From contig JAPPNF010000186.1 of NCBI GenBank assembly GCA_028818755.1, forward strand, positions 30,415 to 94,414: 64,000 bases of DNA, in the 5' to 3' direction. The notes under the pieces are model-generated. The model had not been told where the DNA came from. It did not search any database and worked only from the letters and a program-made list of their open reading frames with translations. The position numbers and the translations under genes are program-made. This document shows, piece by piece, positions 32,292 to 40,605 of the stretch. Each line of letters starts with the position of its first letter. Position 1 is the first letter of the stretch. The stretch is from Deltaproteobacteria bacterium. GTDB taxonomy: Bacteria > Desulfobacterota > Binatia > UBA9968 > JAJDTQ01.

Positions 32292-34520
32292 CTATTCGGG
32301 CAAACCCGCGGCGCCCCGCTCCTTCGTCAGTACCACCCGCGCGTCGACCGGGACCACGCGGTCTTCGTAGACGAAGAGCGGGTTGACCTCGGCTTCGGCG
32401 ATGTCCTGCCATTTGAGCAGGCTTTGCGCGACGGCGCTCGCCGCGGCCATGATGGGTCCGGTGCGCACGGAAGCCTGGCCTCGCGTGCCGGTGAGCAGGA
32501 CGTGCGCCTTCAGCTCGGAGAGCATCGACGCGATCTCCGAATCGTCGGCGGGCAGCACTCGGTGCGCGACGTCGCGAAAGACCTCGACCCAGATCCCGCC
32601 GGCGCCGATGGTAAGGACGGGACCCAGCTGGGGGTCGCGGTAGGCGCCGATCAGGAACTCGGCAATCGGCTTGGGCAGCATGGGCGACGCCAGCGCCGTG
32701 TACCGCTCCACGGGAAGACCACGCGCACGTGCGTAGCTGCGCGCATTCGCGACGATGCTCTCGAAGGCGATGCGGGCATCTTCCGGGGTGCGGATGTCGA
32801 GGACGACGCCTCGCGCGTCCGACTTGTGGGTGATGTGCCTGGAGAGGAGCTTGAGCGCGACGTTGTGGGGGGCTCGAACTGCCTTTTCCGCCGCTTCCAC
32901 CCCGGATCGGATGACTTCGGCCGGTTCGAGGGCGAGCCCGCAGTCACCCAGGACCTCCCGGGCCTCGAGTTCCGTCAGGGTGGTCCGCCCGTCTGAACGC
33001 GCGGCGATGATCGCACGATGACGGGTGGAAGCTATGGATAAGGGTTTGGCTGTTGCCGACAGAGTGACCGTGAATGGGTCGGCGGAGTCCTGACGGTCGC
33101 CGCCGTGGGCCCGCCAGTCGTCCCGGTCTGCCCGCCGGTTCCCCCGGCGCTGTAACTCCGCAACCGCGCGGCACGCGACTTCGAGGGACTCGATCACCGG
33201 GACGCCCGTCTGGCGCAGCGCATCCAGCGGCTTGCTTTCCATCGCCGTGTAGAGGGACTGCACGACCAGTCCCTTGCCTGCCGCGCGCATCGTCGCCGCC
33301 ATGTCGTCCGCAGCGGCGGTCTCGATGTCCGCAAGCCCCTCGGAAAAGCGGATTCCGTACCCGCCGAAGAGCCCTACCACCAGCACGACGCCCACCGCCG
33401 GGTCGGCGGCCAGCGCCTTCATTGCGCGCGGGAAGACGCCGGGATCCGTGTCCGCGGCTCCCGCCACATCCACCGGATTCCGTACGGCGGCGGCCGGTCC
33501 GAGGTGGGTTCTCAGCGCGGACATGGTGCGTTCTTCGAGTTCGGCCAGGGGCGCTCCCATTTCGACGAGGTAGTCGACCGCGAGTGTATTCTGGCCGCCG
33601 CCGTCCGAAAGGATGGCAATCCCGCCGCCTGCCGGACCGGGCAACTGTGAAACCAGGGTCTCGGCGATATGGGACAACTCGTCGGTGCGCACCACCTCGA
33701 CCACGCCAGCCTGCGCCAGGCCGGCACGGAGACGGTCGTAGGGCCCGGCTACGGCTCCGGTATGGGAGACCGCCGCCTCCGCCCCGGCGCCCGTGCGGCC
33801 CGACTTGACGACGACCACCGGCTTGTGGCGCGTCACCGTCGCGGCGGCATTCAGCAGGGCGCGGCCGTCCTTGCAACCCTCGACGTGGGCGATCACACCG
33901 GTCGTTTCGTCATGCCCCCCGAGGAACTCGAGCACTTCCCCGAACCCGACGTCGACCTCGTTTCCGAGACCGCAGCAGATGGAGATCCCGAGCGCGGTGC
34001 GCCGAGTGATCTCGTTCATGAGACCCAGCGCGATGTTCCCCGATTGAACGAGCAGGGCGATTCCACCCGGCCGCATCCCCCGCGCCCCGATCAGGTTGAC
34101 CCCACGGAGCAAGTTCAGGAGTCCCGACGTGTTTGGACCGATCACTCGGACACCGCTGTCGCGCCCGGCCGCCCCCAACTCGGCCTCCAGGCGAGTACCT
34201 GCGGCGCCCGACTCGCCGAACCCCACGGCCAGCACCACCGCCCCGCCCACACCCCTTTTACCGCAGGCACGAACCAGTCCGGGCGCGGTCGCGGCCGGGG
34301 TGCACAGGACCGCGAGATCGACCCCTGCCGGCAGTTCCTCCAGCGAGCGCAGCAGCGTGTGCCCCATCAGCTTGCCGCCCGCCGGGTTTACCGCGTGGAC
34401 TGCGCCCGCGTAGCCCGATTCACCCAGCGCGCGCAGGATCTGGTGCCCGCGCTTCCCGGGATCGGTGCTGGCACCCACGACCACGATCGAGCGCGGCTCG
34501 AAGATGCGCGCCAGCGTCAT
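32292..34520 (-). CDS. ADP-forming acyl-CoA synthetase (fused alpha-beta, Acd/Pat-like)
   Basis: ATG 34520, 742 residues. Domain order: CoA-binding Rossmann domain (PRSIVVVGASTDPGKRGHQIL, residues about 8-130), succinyl-CoA-ligase-like domain with phospho-His in SHTGAVAGPYDRL, then an ATP-grasp domain (EAREVLGDCGLALEP, VALKLLSRHITHKSDARGV, GPVLTIGAGGIWVEV). It interconverts acyl-CoA, ADP and Pi with free acid, CoA and ATP, so it can conserve energy from beta-oxidation products. The start region is duplicated: a 23-bp imperfect tandem repeat (34498-34543) leaves an 8-codon mini-ORF directly upstream that overlaps the enoyl-CoA hydratase stop. Confidence 0.85.
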   Translation of the reverse strand: MTLARIFEPRSIVVVGASTDPGKRGHQILRALGESGYAGAVHAVNPAGGKLMGHTLLRSLEELPAGVDLAVLCTPAATAPGLVRACGKRGVGGAVVLAVGFGESGAAGTRLEAELGAAGRDSGVRVIGPNTSGLLNLLRGVNLIGARGMRPGGIALLVQSGNIALGLMNEITRRTALGISICCGLGNEVDVGFGEVLEFLGGHDETTGVIAHVEGCKDGRALLNAAATVTRHKPVVVVKSGRTGAGAEAAVSHTGAVAGPYDRLRAGLAQAGVVEVVRTDELSHIAETLVSQLPGPAGGGIAILSDGGGQNTLAVDYLVEMGAPLAELEERTMSALRTHLGPAAAVRNPVDVAGAADTDPGVFPRAMKALAADPAVGVVLVVGLFGGYGIRFSEGLADIETAAADDMAATMRAAGKGLVVQSLYTAMESKPLDALRQTGVPVIESLEVACRAVAELQRRGNRRADRDDWRAHGGDRQDSADPFTVTLSATAKPLSIASTRHRAIIAARSDGRTTLTELEAREVLGDCGLALEPAEVIRSGVEAAEKAVRAPHNVALKLLSRHITHKSDARGVVLDIRTPEDARIAFESIVANARSYARARGLPVERYTALASPMLPKPIAEFLIGAYRDPQLGPVLTIGAGGIWVEVFRDVAHRVLPADDSEIASMLSELKAHVLLTGTRGQASVRTGPIMAAASAVAQSLLKWQDIAEAEVNPLFVYEDRVVPVDARVVLTKERGAAGLPE

Positions 34521-34543
34521 TGGAAGATGCGGGCGAGCGTCAT
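34498..34543 (-). repeat. 23-bp tandem duplication of a translation start region
   Basis: On the minus strand, ATGACGCTCGCCCGCATCTT (plus 3 bases) at 34543-34521 is followed directly by a copy at 34520-34498 (20 of 23 identical). The first copy overlaps the hydratase stop as ATGA and reads MTLARIFQ then TGA, which itself overlaps the second ATGA, the working start. Confidence 0.85.
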
Positions 34544-35346
34544 CTTCCCTTGAATTCGGGTCTCCGGCCCGCATGGAAAGCGGCCAGCCCCTCGGCCCAG
34601 TCTTCGGTATCGAAGATGACTTCGAGAACTTCACGTTCGCGCCCAAGCGCCTCTTCGCGAGTAATCTCCGGCGCGGCGCCCATCAGCCGCTTGGCTGCAG
34701 CCAGGGGGATCGGCGCCCGTCGGGCGAGCCGCTCCGCCCAGCGCGTGGCGACAGGCAGCACATCCTCCGCTGGCACGGCGCGGTTCACGACACCCAGCGC
34801 GGCTGCGTCGGCGCCTGAGAAGAAGTCGCCCATGTAGACGATCTCGCGGGCCTTGAGCACACCCACCCTCTGGGCGAGGGTATACACGGCACCGCCGCCC
34901 ACGAAGGTGCCGAGCGCGACTTCGGGGAGCCGCAGCCTGGCGTCGTCGGCCACGATGGCAAGGTCCGCGGAGAGCGCGATCTCGAGCCCCGCACCGATTG
35001 CGTGCCCGTTCACGGCTGCGACGACCGGAGTGCCGATCGTCTGGATCAGGTGGTTTGCATGCTGTCCGGCCCGGATGTAGCGCGCCCGTTCCTCCGGGGA
35101 CGGCGGCGTGTCGCGATGCTCCTTGAGGTCGGCTCCGGCCGAGAAGGCGCGACCCGTGCCTGTCAGGATCACGCAGCGCACTTCCGGGTCGGCCGCCGCG
35201 GAGTCCAGGCCCTCGATCAGCTGTTCATAGAGCGGCATGCTCACCGCGTTGAGGCGATGGGGGCGGTTGAGCGTGAGGGTGAGAAGGCGTCCGGCGTGGC
35301 TCGCGATGACTTCGCGACCCCGGTGCCCGCCGCCGCTACCCGCCAT
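34540..35346 (-). CDS. Enoyl-CoA hydratase/isomerase family protein
   Basis: ATG 35346 overlaps the upstream deacylase gene by 11 bp; 268 residues. The crotonase fold is clear: LTLTLNRPHRLNAVSMPLYEQL, the oxyanion-hole motif GRAFSAGADLKEH, NGHAIGAGLEIALSADLAIVADDARLRLPEVALGTFVGGGAVYTLAQRVG, and the C-terminal TREEALGREREVLEVIFDTEDWAEGLAAF. The position of the usual first catalytic Glu (in the G-x-G-x-E-L block) holds TFVGGGAVY, so classical hydration should be checked. Other crotonase reactions (isomerase, hydrolase, CoA transfer) are possible. It is in an operon with the acyl-CoA synthetase downstream. Confidence 0.82.
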   Translation of the reverse strand: MAGSGGGHRGREVIASHAGRLLTLTLNRPHRLNAVSMPLYEQLIEGLDSAAADPEVRCVILTGTGRAFSAGADLKEHRDTPPSPEERARYIRAGQHANHLIQTIGTPVVAAVNGHAIGAGLEIALSADLAIVADDARLRLPEVALGTFVGGGAVYTLAQRVGVLKAREIVYMGDFFSGADAAALGVVNRAVPAEDVLPVATRWAERLARRAPIPLAAAKRLMGAAPEITREEALGREREVLEVIFDTEDWAEGLAAFHAGRRPEFKGR

Positions 35347-36940
35347 CGAACGGCTTGCCGCCCCGCACCAGCGCGCGTCCCGGAAGCGCCATGGTGGCCT
35401 CGCCGTCGCGGACGGCGAACGTCCCGTTCACGAGTACATGGACGGTCCCGCGAGAGTACTGGTGGGGGTTCTCGTAGGTCGCCATGTCGTCGACGGCGTT
35501 CAGGTCCAGGACCGTGATGTCGGCTGCGTATCCCTCGCGCAAGTAGCCGCGGTCGGTCCAGCCGAGAAAGTCAGCCGCGAGGCCCGTCATCGAGCGGACC
35601 GTGTGGGGCAGCGTGACCAGGCGCTCGTCCAGCACGAGGTCGCGGATCTTCTTCGTGAACGATCCGAACGCGCGGGGATGCGTGATCGGACGGGTCGGGC
35701 CCGGGTCGCGTCCGTCCGTGCACGTCATCATCCAGTCGAGTTGGGCCAGGTAGCGCACGTTCTCGACGTCGTACAGCCCGAGGTTCATGACCGCGGCGTT
35801 CCCCTCCCGCAGTATGTGCCGTGCGGTGGCGGGCGCGTCCATCCCCAATTCGTCCGCGACATCCTGCAGGGTCTTCCCGTTCAGATCGGGGCGCTGGTCG
35901 GCGAAGAGCAGCCGCTCGGCACCGCCGCGGATCGCCAGCATCTCGCGCGTCTGCCGGTCGATGACGGCGACCGTGTCGGGATCGTCGAACCGGCGCACCA
36001 TGGCCGTGTCGCCGCCGACGGCCGCCCAGCCCGGGATCGTATAGGAGCGCAGATTGGACTGCGTGGCGGTGTACGAATGATGGGCGCCTGCGACCTCGAC
36101 GCCCCGTGCCCGTGCGGCTTCAATAAGCGCGGCGCCCTCGTGGGCCCGTCCGTAGTTGTGCGCGCCCTGCGCGTTGAAATGGCTGAAGATGACCTTCGTG
36201 CCCACCTCTTCACCGATCCGAATCCCTTCTGCGATCGACTCGAGGTAGCCGAAGGGGGGATACGCCGCGCCCAGGTCCCGGTCGTGCGTGTCGTAGATGG
36301 CGCCCTCGTACTCGGCCGCGACCCGGTTCAGCTCGATCACTTCTTCGGTTTCGGCGTAGTTCCCCGGCAGATAGAAGAGCCCCGAGGAAAGGCCGAAGGC
36401 GCCCTCCTCCATTCCCTGGCGAACCAGAGCGCGCATCTCGTCGAGTTCCTCGGCGGTCGGTACGCGGTCCTCCATCCCCATCACCCACGCCCGCACCGAG
36501 TTGTGCCCCACGAAAAGGAACGCGTTCACGCCGATCCCGTCCTCCTCCCAGGCGGCCAGCTGTGCCGCAACCTCCGCAATGCCACCCCCGTCCAGCCCAA
36601 GCGCGACGCTGGTGATCCCCTGAAAGAGGAACGCCCGCGCGTCCCGCCCGTGGTCGGAACCCAGTTCGGCATGGGAGTGCATGTCGATGAATCCCGGGGT
36701 CACGACCAGGCCGCTCACGTCGAGCGTGTCCGACGCCGGCGGTCCATCTGCGCTCGCATCGCCCACGAACACGATGCGGTCTCCCGTCACCGCGATGTCC
36801 GCGTTCACGGCATCGCCGCCGGTCCCGTCGAGCATGGAACCACCGGTCAGGCGCAGATCCGCCTGCGGACGGTCGGGCGTACAGGCGGCGAGCACGGCGA
36901 GGAGCGCGGCTCCAACCGGCAGGAATCTCCCGTGGTTCAA
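35336..36940 (-). CDS. Exported N-acyl-D-amino-acid deacylase-like amidohydrolase (lipoprotein)
   Basis: The best start is TTG 36940, which overlaps the upstream gene's TGA as TTGA; 534 residues. A lipoprotein signal (FLPVGAALLAVLAAC, cysteine near residue 19) precedes an amidohydrolase of the D-aminoacylase type: LRLTGGSMLDGTGGDAVNADIAV, VTPGFIDMHSHAEL (HxH), ALGLDGGGIAEV, FSHFNAQGAHNYGRAHEGAAL, GAHHSYTAT and the C-terminal GYAADITVLDLNAVDDMATYENPHQYSRG, a strong D-aminoacylase signature. The family hydrolyses N-acyl-D-amino acids. The lipobox indicates periplasmic or outer-membrane action, perhaps on peptidoglycan-derived or environmental D-amino-acid derivatives. Confidence 0.83.
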   Translation of the reverse strand: MNHGRFLPVGAALLAVLAACTPDRPQADLRLTGGSMLDGTGGDAVNADIAVTGDRIVFVGDASADGPPASDTLDVSGLVVTPGFIDMHSHAELGSDHGRDARAFLFQGITSVALGLDGGGIAEVAAQLAAWEEDGIGVNAFLFVGHNSVRAWVMGMEDRVPTAEELDEMRALVRQGMEEGAFGLSSGLFYLPGNYAETEEVIELNRVAAEYEGAIYDTHDRDLGAAYPPFGYLESIAEGIRIGEEVGTKVIFSHFNAQGAHNYGRAHEGAALIEAARARGVEVAGAHHSYTATQSNLRSYTIPGWAAVGGDTAMVRRFDDPDTVAVIDRQTREMLAIRGGAERLLFADQRPDLNGKTLQDVADELGMDAPATARHILREGNAAVMNLGLYDVENVRYLAQLDWMMTCTDGRDPGPTRPITHPRAFGSFTKKIRDLVLDERLVTLPHTVRSMTGLAADFLGWTDRGYLREGYAADITVLDLNAVDDMATYENPHQYSRGTVHVLVNGTFAVRDGEATMALPGRALVRGGKPFDGG

Positions 36941-38229
36941 CTTCCGCCGGTCCGTCGGACGAAAAAGACGCCCTCGTCCATCGAGGTGACGGCGATCAGC
37001 CCACTGACGAAGAACGGGTAGTTCGACCACGACCCGTTTGTTCCGGCAACGTCCCCGCCGTTGGGCTCGGTGTCGAAGAAAGCGATCTCGCTCGGGCTTT
37101 CGCGATCGGAGATATCCAGTATCCGGAGGCCGACTCTGTAGTTGGACTGGTACATCAGATCGCCGACGACATACAGGTTGTGGTCCGTGGCCTGGGTGTC
37201 GCTCAGGAACTCCTTCACGATGATGGGATCGTCGAGATCCTGAACATCCCAGACGAGCGTCCGGGTTGCACCCTGCGACGCAAACTCGTCGAACTCGTCG
37301 TTCATGTAGAAGTACTCGTGAGCATCGTCAATCCATCCCTGGTGGGAATAGGCCGCCGCGGGATAGGACACCGACGCCAGCGCGAAGGGCTCCTGCTTGT
37401 CCGTCACGTCGGCAATGCTGAGACCCGTCTCATTCGACCCGAAGCAGACTTCGCGCCCGCGATGCTCCGTGTCGGGACCGCGGTACACGATGCACATCGC
37501 GTCATGCGTATAGCCGGTCCCCTGGATGCCCGTGTTGGTGTCGGCAAAACACCCTTCGAATTGCGGGTCGGTGGGAACGCGGATGTCGATCATGTGGAGG
37601 CCGCCCCCGCACGTGTCCCCGCCGCCATTCCCACCGACGGAGTAGGCGAACCCGGTCTCCTCGTTGATCACGATGTTGTGGGCGCTGTGGATTCTGTCGT
37701 ATGTAGCGGTGGCCGCAAAGGTCACGGGCGGTTCGGTCACCGAGCGCAATTCGGTCAGATCGAAGATCTGCATCCCGTGTGCACCCGCACCGTCTGCGAC
37801 GATGAACGCATGATCCCGGTACACCTTGATATCGCGCCAGGTGCTTTTGGTCGCGCCTGCCGTCAGGGGCAGAATGCCGACGTAGACCGGGAATTCCGGG
37901 TCCTTGAGGTTGACGAAGGAGGTGCCGCCCGAATGGCCGACCAGTGCCCACTCGGTCCGGGTGAAGCGGTCGTGCCATCCCCAGATGTCGTTGACGAGTC
38001 CTTCCTCCGCGGCGATCTCGTCCTTCCGGAGCCGTGACACGAGGTCGATATGGGAACAGGGATAGTCCCGCGCCTTGCCGGCCTCGCAGAGCGCTCCGGT
38101 CCCGGTTGGTCTGATGGTCGTCGTGTCGACGGGAGTGGGCGGCGTCACCGCGCCGGAATCGTCGTCGGAACAGGATGCGGCGACGCATACACCGATCACG
38201 ATCACCGGGACGAAACTGGCAAGTCTCAT
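36937..38229 (-). CDS. Choice-of-anchor B / LVIVD-repeat lipoprotein
   Basis: ATG 38229, 430 residues, lipoprotein signal MRLASFVPVIVIGVCVAASC (cysteine at residue 20). It is a predicted beta-propeller built from LVIVD-type repeats: FVNLKDPEFPVYVGILP, DIKVYRDHAFIVADGAGAHGMQIFDL, LSIADVTDKQEPFALASVSYP, HNLYVVGDLMYQSNYRVGLRILDISD. DIWGWHD, HSAHNIVINEETGFAY and SHQGWIDDAHEYFYMNDE are typical of the choice-of-anchor B family. Its role is unknown. It heads the operon that continues with the deacylase, enoyl-CoA hydratase and acyl-CoA synthetase. Confidence 0.8.
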   Translation of the reverse strand: MRLASFVPVIVIGVCVAASCSDDDSGAVTPPTPVDTTTIRPTGTGALCEAGKARDYPCSHIDLVSRLRKDEIAAEEGLVNDIWGWHDRFTRTEWALVGHSGGTSFVNLKDPEFPVYVGILPLTAGATKSTWRDIKVYRDHAFIVADGAGAHGMQIFDLTELRSVTEPPVTFAATATYDRIHSAHNIVINEETGFAYSVGGNGGGDTCGGGLHMIDIRVPTDPQFEGCFADTNTGIQGTGYTHDAMCIVYRGPDTEHRGREVCFGSNETGLSIADVTDKQEPFALASVSYPAAAYSHQGWIDDAHEYFYMNDEFDEFASQGATRTLVWDVQDLDDPIIVKEFLSDTQATDHNLYVVGDLMYQSNYRVGLRILDISDRESPSEIAFFDTEPNGGDVAGTNGSWSNYPFFVSGLIAVTSMDEGVFFVRRTGGS

Positions 38230-38274
38230 ATTGCAGGATAATGAAGCCCCGCAAATGCGCGCAACGCGCCGGAA

Positions 38275-38892
38275 CTAGGGGTGCCGCAGGTCCACGACGA
38301 GGCGCGGCTCGCCCAGGGTTTCCATGATCCGGTATTCGATCTCGCCGGTCGTGCCCAGAATCCACCGCACACTGTCGCCTTCGTCGCAGGTCTGCATCGC
38401 CGCCGTCATCGCGGGGAAGTCCAGTGCGCGGGTCGGATCCGTCACTGTGGCGCTGCCGTCCCGATTTGCACGGGCGCCCGTGAGTTCCACCGCGAGGTGG
38501 GCGGGCGCCTCGATCGCCTCGCCGGTGCCGTCGCAGCCGCCACCTGCTTCCGTCCCCAGGGCCAGCCGGAAGCCGGGGATGTGCGAATCGAAGGCGAAAA
38601 TCGCGCGGTCATAGCCGTCCGAGCTTTGGGTACTCACGTTGGTAAGCGTCGCGGGGTCCCGTTCGGGGGCGTCCTTCGACACGATGTTGCGTCCCCACGG
38701 CGTGTTGAGGCCGACCTGGGACGGATCCAGATCGCCGTAGTCGGCTTCGGTCAGTTCGTCGCGGGGATTGTCCGTCGAGATGAATGGGTCCGGTGTCGGC
38801 GCTTCTTCCGCCCGGTCCCCACAGGCCGTCGCAAGGAGCATGGCCGCGGGTGCCACCAGGCACCACCTGCTGATATTCAGTCGCGTAAACAA
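38275..38892 (-). CDS. AMIN-like domain lipoprotein
   Basis: No ATG or GTG start fits well; TTG 38892 gives a good signal peptide (LFTRLNISRWCLVAPAAMLLATAC, cysteine near residue 24) and 205 residues. After an acidic linker rich in D, E and P, the main domain reads STQSSDGYDRAIFAFDS, IPGFRLALGTEAGGG, AHLAVELTGARAN, RWILGTTGEIEYRIMETLGEPRLVVDLRHP. This matches the AMIN-like domain pattern of small secreted proteins, which is thought to help anchor proteins in the envelope. Two cysteine-bearing loops (GGGCDGTG and MQTCDEGD) may form a disulfide. Function not known. Confidence 0.65.
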   Translation of the reverse strand: MFTRLNISRWCLVAPAAMLLATACGDRAEEAPTPDPFISTDNPRDELTEADYGDLDPSQVGLNTPWGRNIVSKDAPERDPATLTNVSTQSSDGYDRAIFAFDSHIPGFRLALGTEAGGGCDGTGEAIEAPAHLAVELTGARANRDGSATVTDPTRALDFPAMTAAMQTCDEGDSVRWILGTTGEIEYRIMETLGEPRLVVDLRHP

Positions 38893-38982
38893 GGCGGCGG
38901 GTCCTTTCTGTCCGATGTCTTGTGCGTGCCGGGCGCCCGCGTCATCGCACGTCGCTCGACAACTCAATCCTAAGGTAGCAGA

Positions 38983-40245
38983 TCAGCCGAGGAGGACGTT
39001 TCGGGCAGTTCGGACGCCCTCGGCGAGCTGCTCCACTTCTTCGACAGTGTTGTAGAGGTAAAACGATGCCCGCGTGGTTGCCGACACGCGGAAGCGGTCC
39101 ACCACCAGCTGGGCGCAATGGTGACCCGCGCGCACCGCGATGCCCTGGGCGTCCAGAATGGTGGCGACGTCCTGAGCCGAGGTTCCGTCGATCACGAACG
39201 GCACCACCCCGGCCCGCTCTTCCAGGACGCCGGGTCCGAAGATGCGCAGTCCCTCGACGTCGGCCAGGAGACTGATTGCGTGGCGCGTGAGCGACTGTTC
39301 ATGCTCATGAATGGCGGCGCGGTCCACGCCGTCCAGGTAGTCGGCGGCGGCGGCCATCCCCACCGCGCCGGCGATGTTGGGTGTGCCCGCCTCGAACTTG
39401 TGCGGCACCTCGGCCCACGTGCTGTGATCCCGGTAGACGTGTTCGATCATCTCGCCGCCTCCCTGGTACGGCGGCATCTCCTCGAGCAGCGTCCTCTTCC
39501 CCCACAACGCTCCCATCCCCGTCGGGCCGCACATCTTATGTCCCGAGAAAGCGTAGAAATCGCATCCCAGGGACTGCACGTCGACACTCAGGTGGGGAGC
39601 GCCCTGTGCACCATCCAGGACGAAGACGGCGTCGCTCCTGCCGCGCACGAGTCTCCCGATTTCCCGCACCGGATTGATGGTGCCCAGCGCGTTGGAAACG
39701 TGCGGCAGCGCCACGACCCTCGTGCGGGCGCCGAGCAAGTCGCGAAGCCGGTCCAGATCCAGGCGGCCGGCGTCGGTCAGCTCGACGAAACGCAGTTTCG
39801 CACCGTTGCGCTCCGCCAGCAGTTGCCAGGGCACGAGGTTCGAGTGGTGCTCCATGGCCGAAACGATGATCTCGTCGCCGTGTCCGATCCGTGCCTGTCC
39901 GATCGAGAACGCGACCAGGTTGAGCGCCTCGCTCGTTCCGCGCGTCCAGACGATCTCGTGGGTGTCGGCGGCGTTGATCCACCGGGCGATCCGAGCACGA
40001 CTCTCCTCGTACGCCTCTGTCGCCCGGCGCGCGAGTTCGTGCACGCCGCGGTGGACGTTGGCGTGATCCCGCAGGTAGTACGTGCGGATCGCGTCGATGA
40101 CCTGAAGAGGCTTCTGCGACGACGCGGCACTGTCCAGATACACGAGGGGCCGTCCGTCGACCGTCTGGTCGAGGATGGGAAAGTCCTCACGGACCCTGGC
40201 AACGTCGAGTCGCGAAACCGTTGCGGCACTCACCGGCGGGCTCAT
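38983..40245 (-). CDS. sufS: Cysteine desulfurase SufS
   Basis: ATG 40245, 420 residues. Fold-type I PLP enzyme with Lys237 in FSGHKMCGPTGMGALWG and the persulfide cysteine Cys377 in RAGHHCAQLV; the group II (SufS/CsdA) tail RVSATTRASFYLYNT is present. It removes sulfur from cysteine and passes it to the SufBCD scaffold. It is the last gene of the sufC-B-D-Rieske-S cluster on the minus strand. No SufE or SufU gene is in the cluster; the small gene between sufD and sufS encodes a Rieske protein instead. Confidence 0.95.
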   Translation of the reverse strand: MSPPVSAATVSRLDVARVREDFPILDQTVDGRPLVYLDSAASSQKPLQVIDAIRTYYLRDHANVHRGVHELARRATEAYEESRARIARWINAADTHEIVWTRGTSEALNLVAFSIGQARIGHGDEIIVSAMEHHSNLVPWQLLAERNGAKLRFVELTDAGRLDLDRLRDLLGARTRVVALPHVSNALGTINPVREIGRLVRGRSDAVFVLDGAQGAPHLSVDVQSLGCDFYAFSGHKMCGPTGMGALWGKRTLLEEMPPYQGGGEMIEHVYRDHSTWAEVPHKFEAGTPNIAGAVGMAAAADYLDGVDRAAIHEHEQSLTRHAISLLADVEGLRIFGPGVLEERAGVVPFVIDGTSAQDVATILDAQGIAVRAGHHCAQLVVDRFRVSATTRASFYLYNTVEEVEQLAEGVRTARNVLLG

Positions 40246-40266
40246 CCGCGTGGAGCAGCCGGACGG

Positions 40267-40605
40267 TCAGTCCAACCGTATGAAGACCTCGCCACCCTGC
40301 ACTTCCACTGGAAAGGTTCGCACCGGAACCACCGCTGGCAGCTGCGTGGCGTGGCCGGTGCATACGTCGAATCGTGCGCCGTGAAAGGCACATTCCACTT
40401 CGCCGTCCTCCAGCTCGCCCGCAGACAACGGATAGTCCTGGTGGGAGCATCGATCTTCGAGCGCGTAGATGTCACCGTCCAGATTGACCAGTACGACGGG
40501 ACCGACATCGGTTGCCACGGCCCTGAGCGTGTCCGGCGGTATTTCGTCGGCTGACGCCACGCGCAAGCGGGACGACTGCGGGCCGGCGGCCCGCGACCTA
40601 GACAC
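40267..40605 (-). CDS. Rieske-type [2Fe-2S] ferredoxin in the suf operon
   Basis: GTG 40605 overlaps the sufD stop by 8 bp; about 112 residues (an ATG at 40629 is an alternative). The Rieske cluster motif is complete: Cys53-Ser-His55 in RCSHQDYPL and Cys72-x-x-His75 in CAFHGARFD, with the strand pattern of NirD/bedB-like ferredoxins (VASADEIPPDTLRAVATDVGPVVLVNLDGDIYALED, FPVEVQGGEVFIRL). There is no signal peptide, so it is a soluble cytosolic electron carrier. Its place between sufD and sufS suggests it either supplies electrons for Fe-S assembly or is a client matured there; which one cannot be told from sequence. Confidence 0.87.
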   Translation of the reverse strand: MSRSRAAGPQSSRLRVASADEIPPDTLRAVATDVGPVVLVNLDGDIYALEDRCSHQDYPLSAGELEDGEVECAFHGARFDVCTGHATQLPAVVPVRTFPVEVQGGEVFIRLD

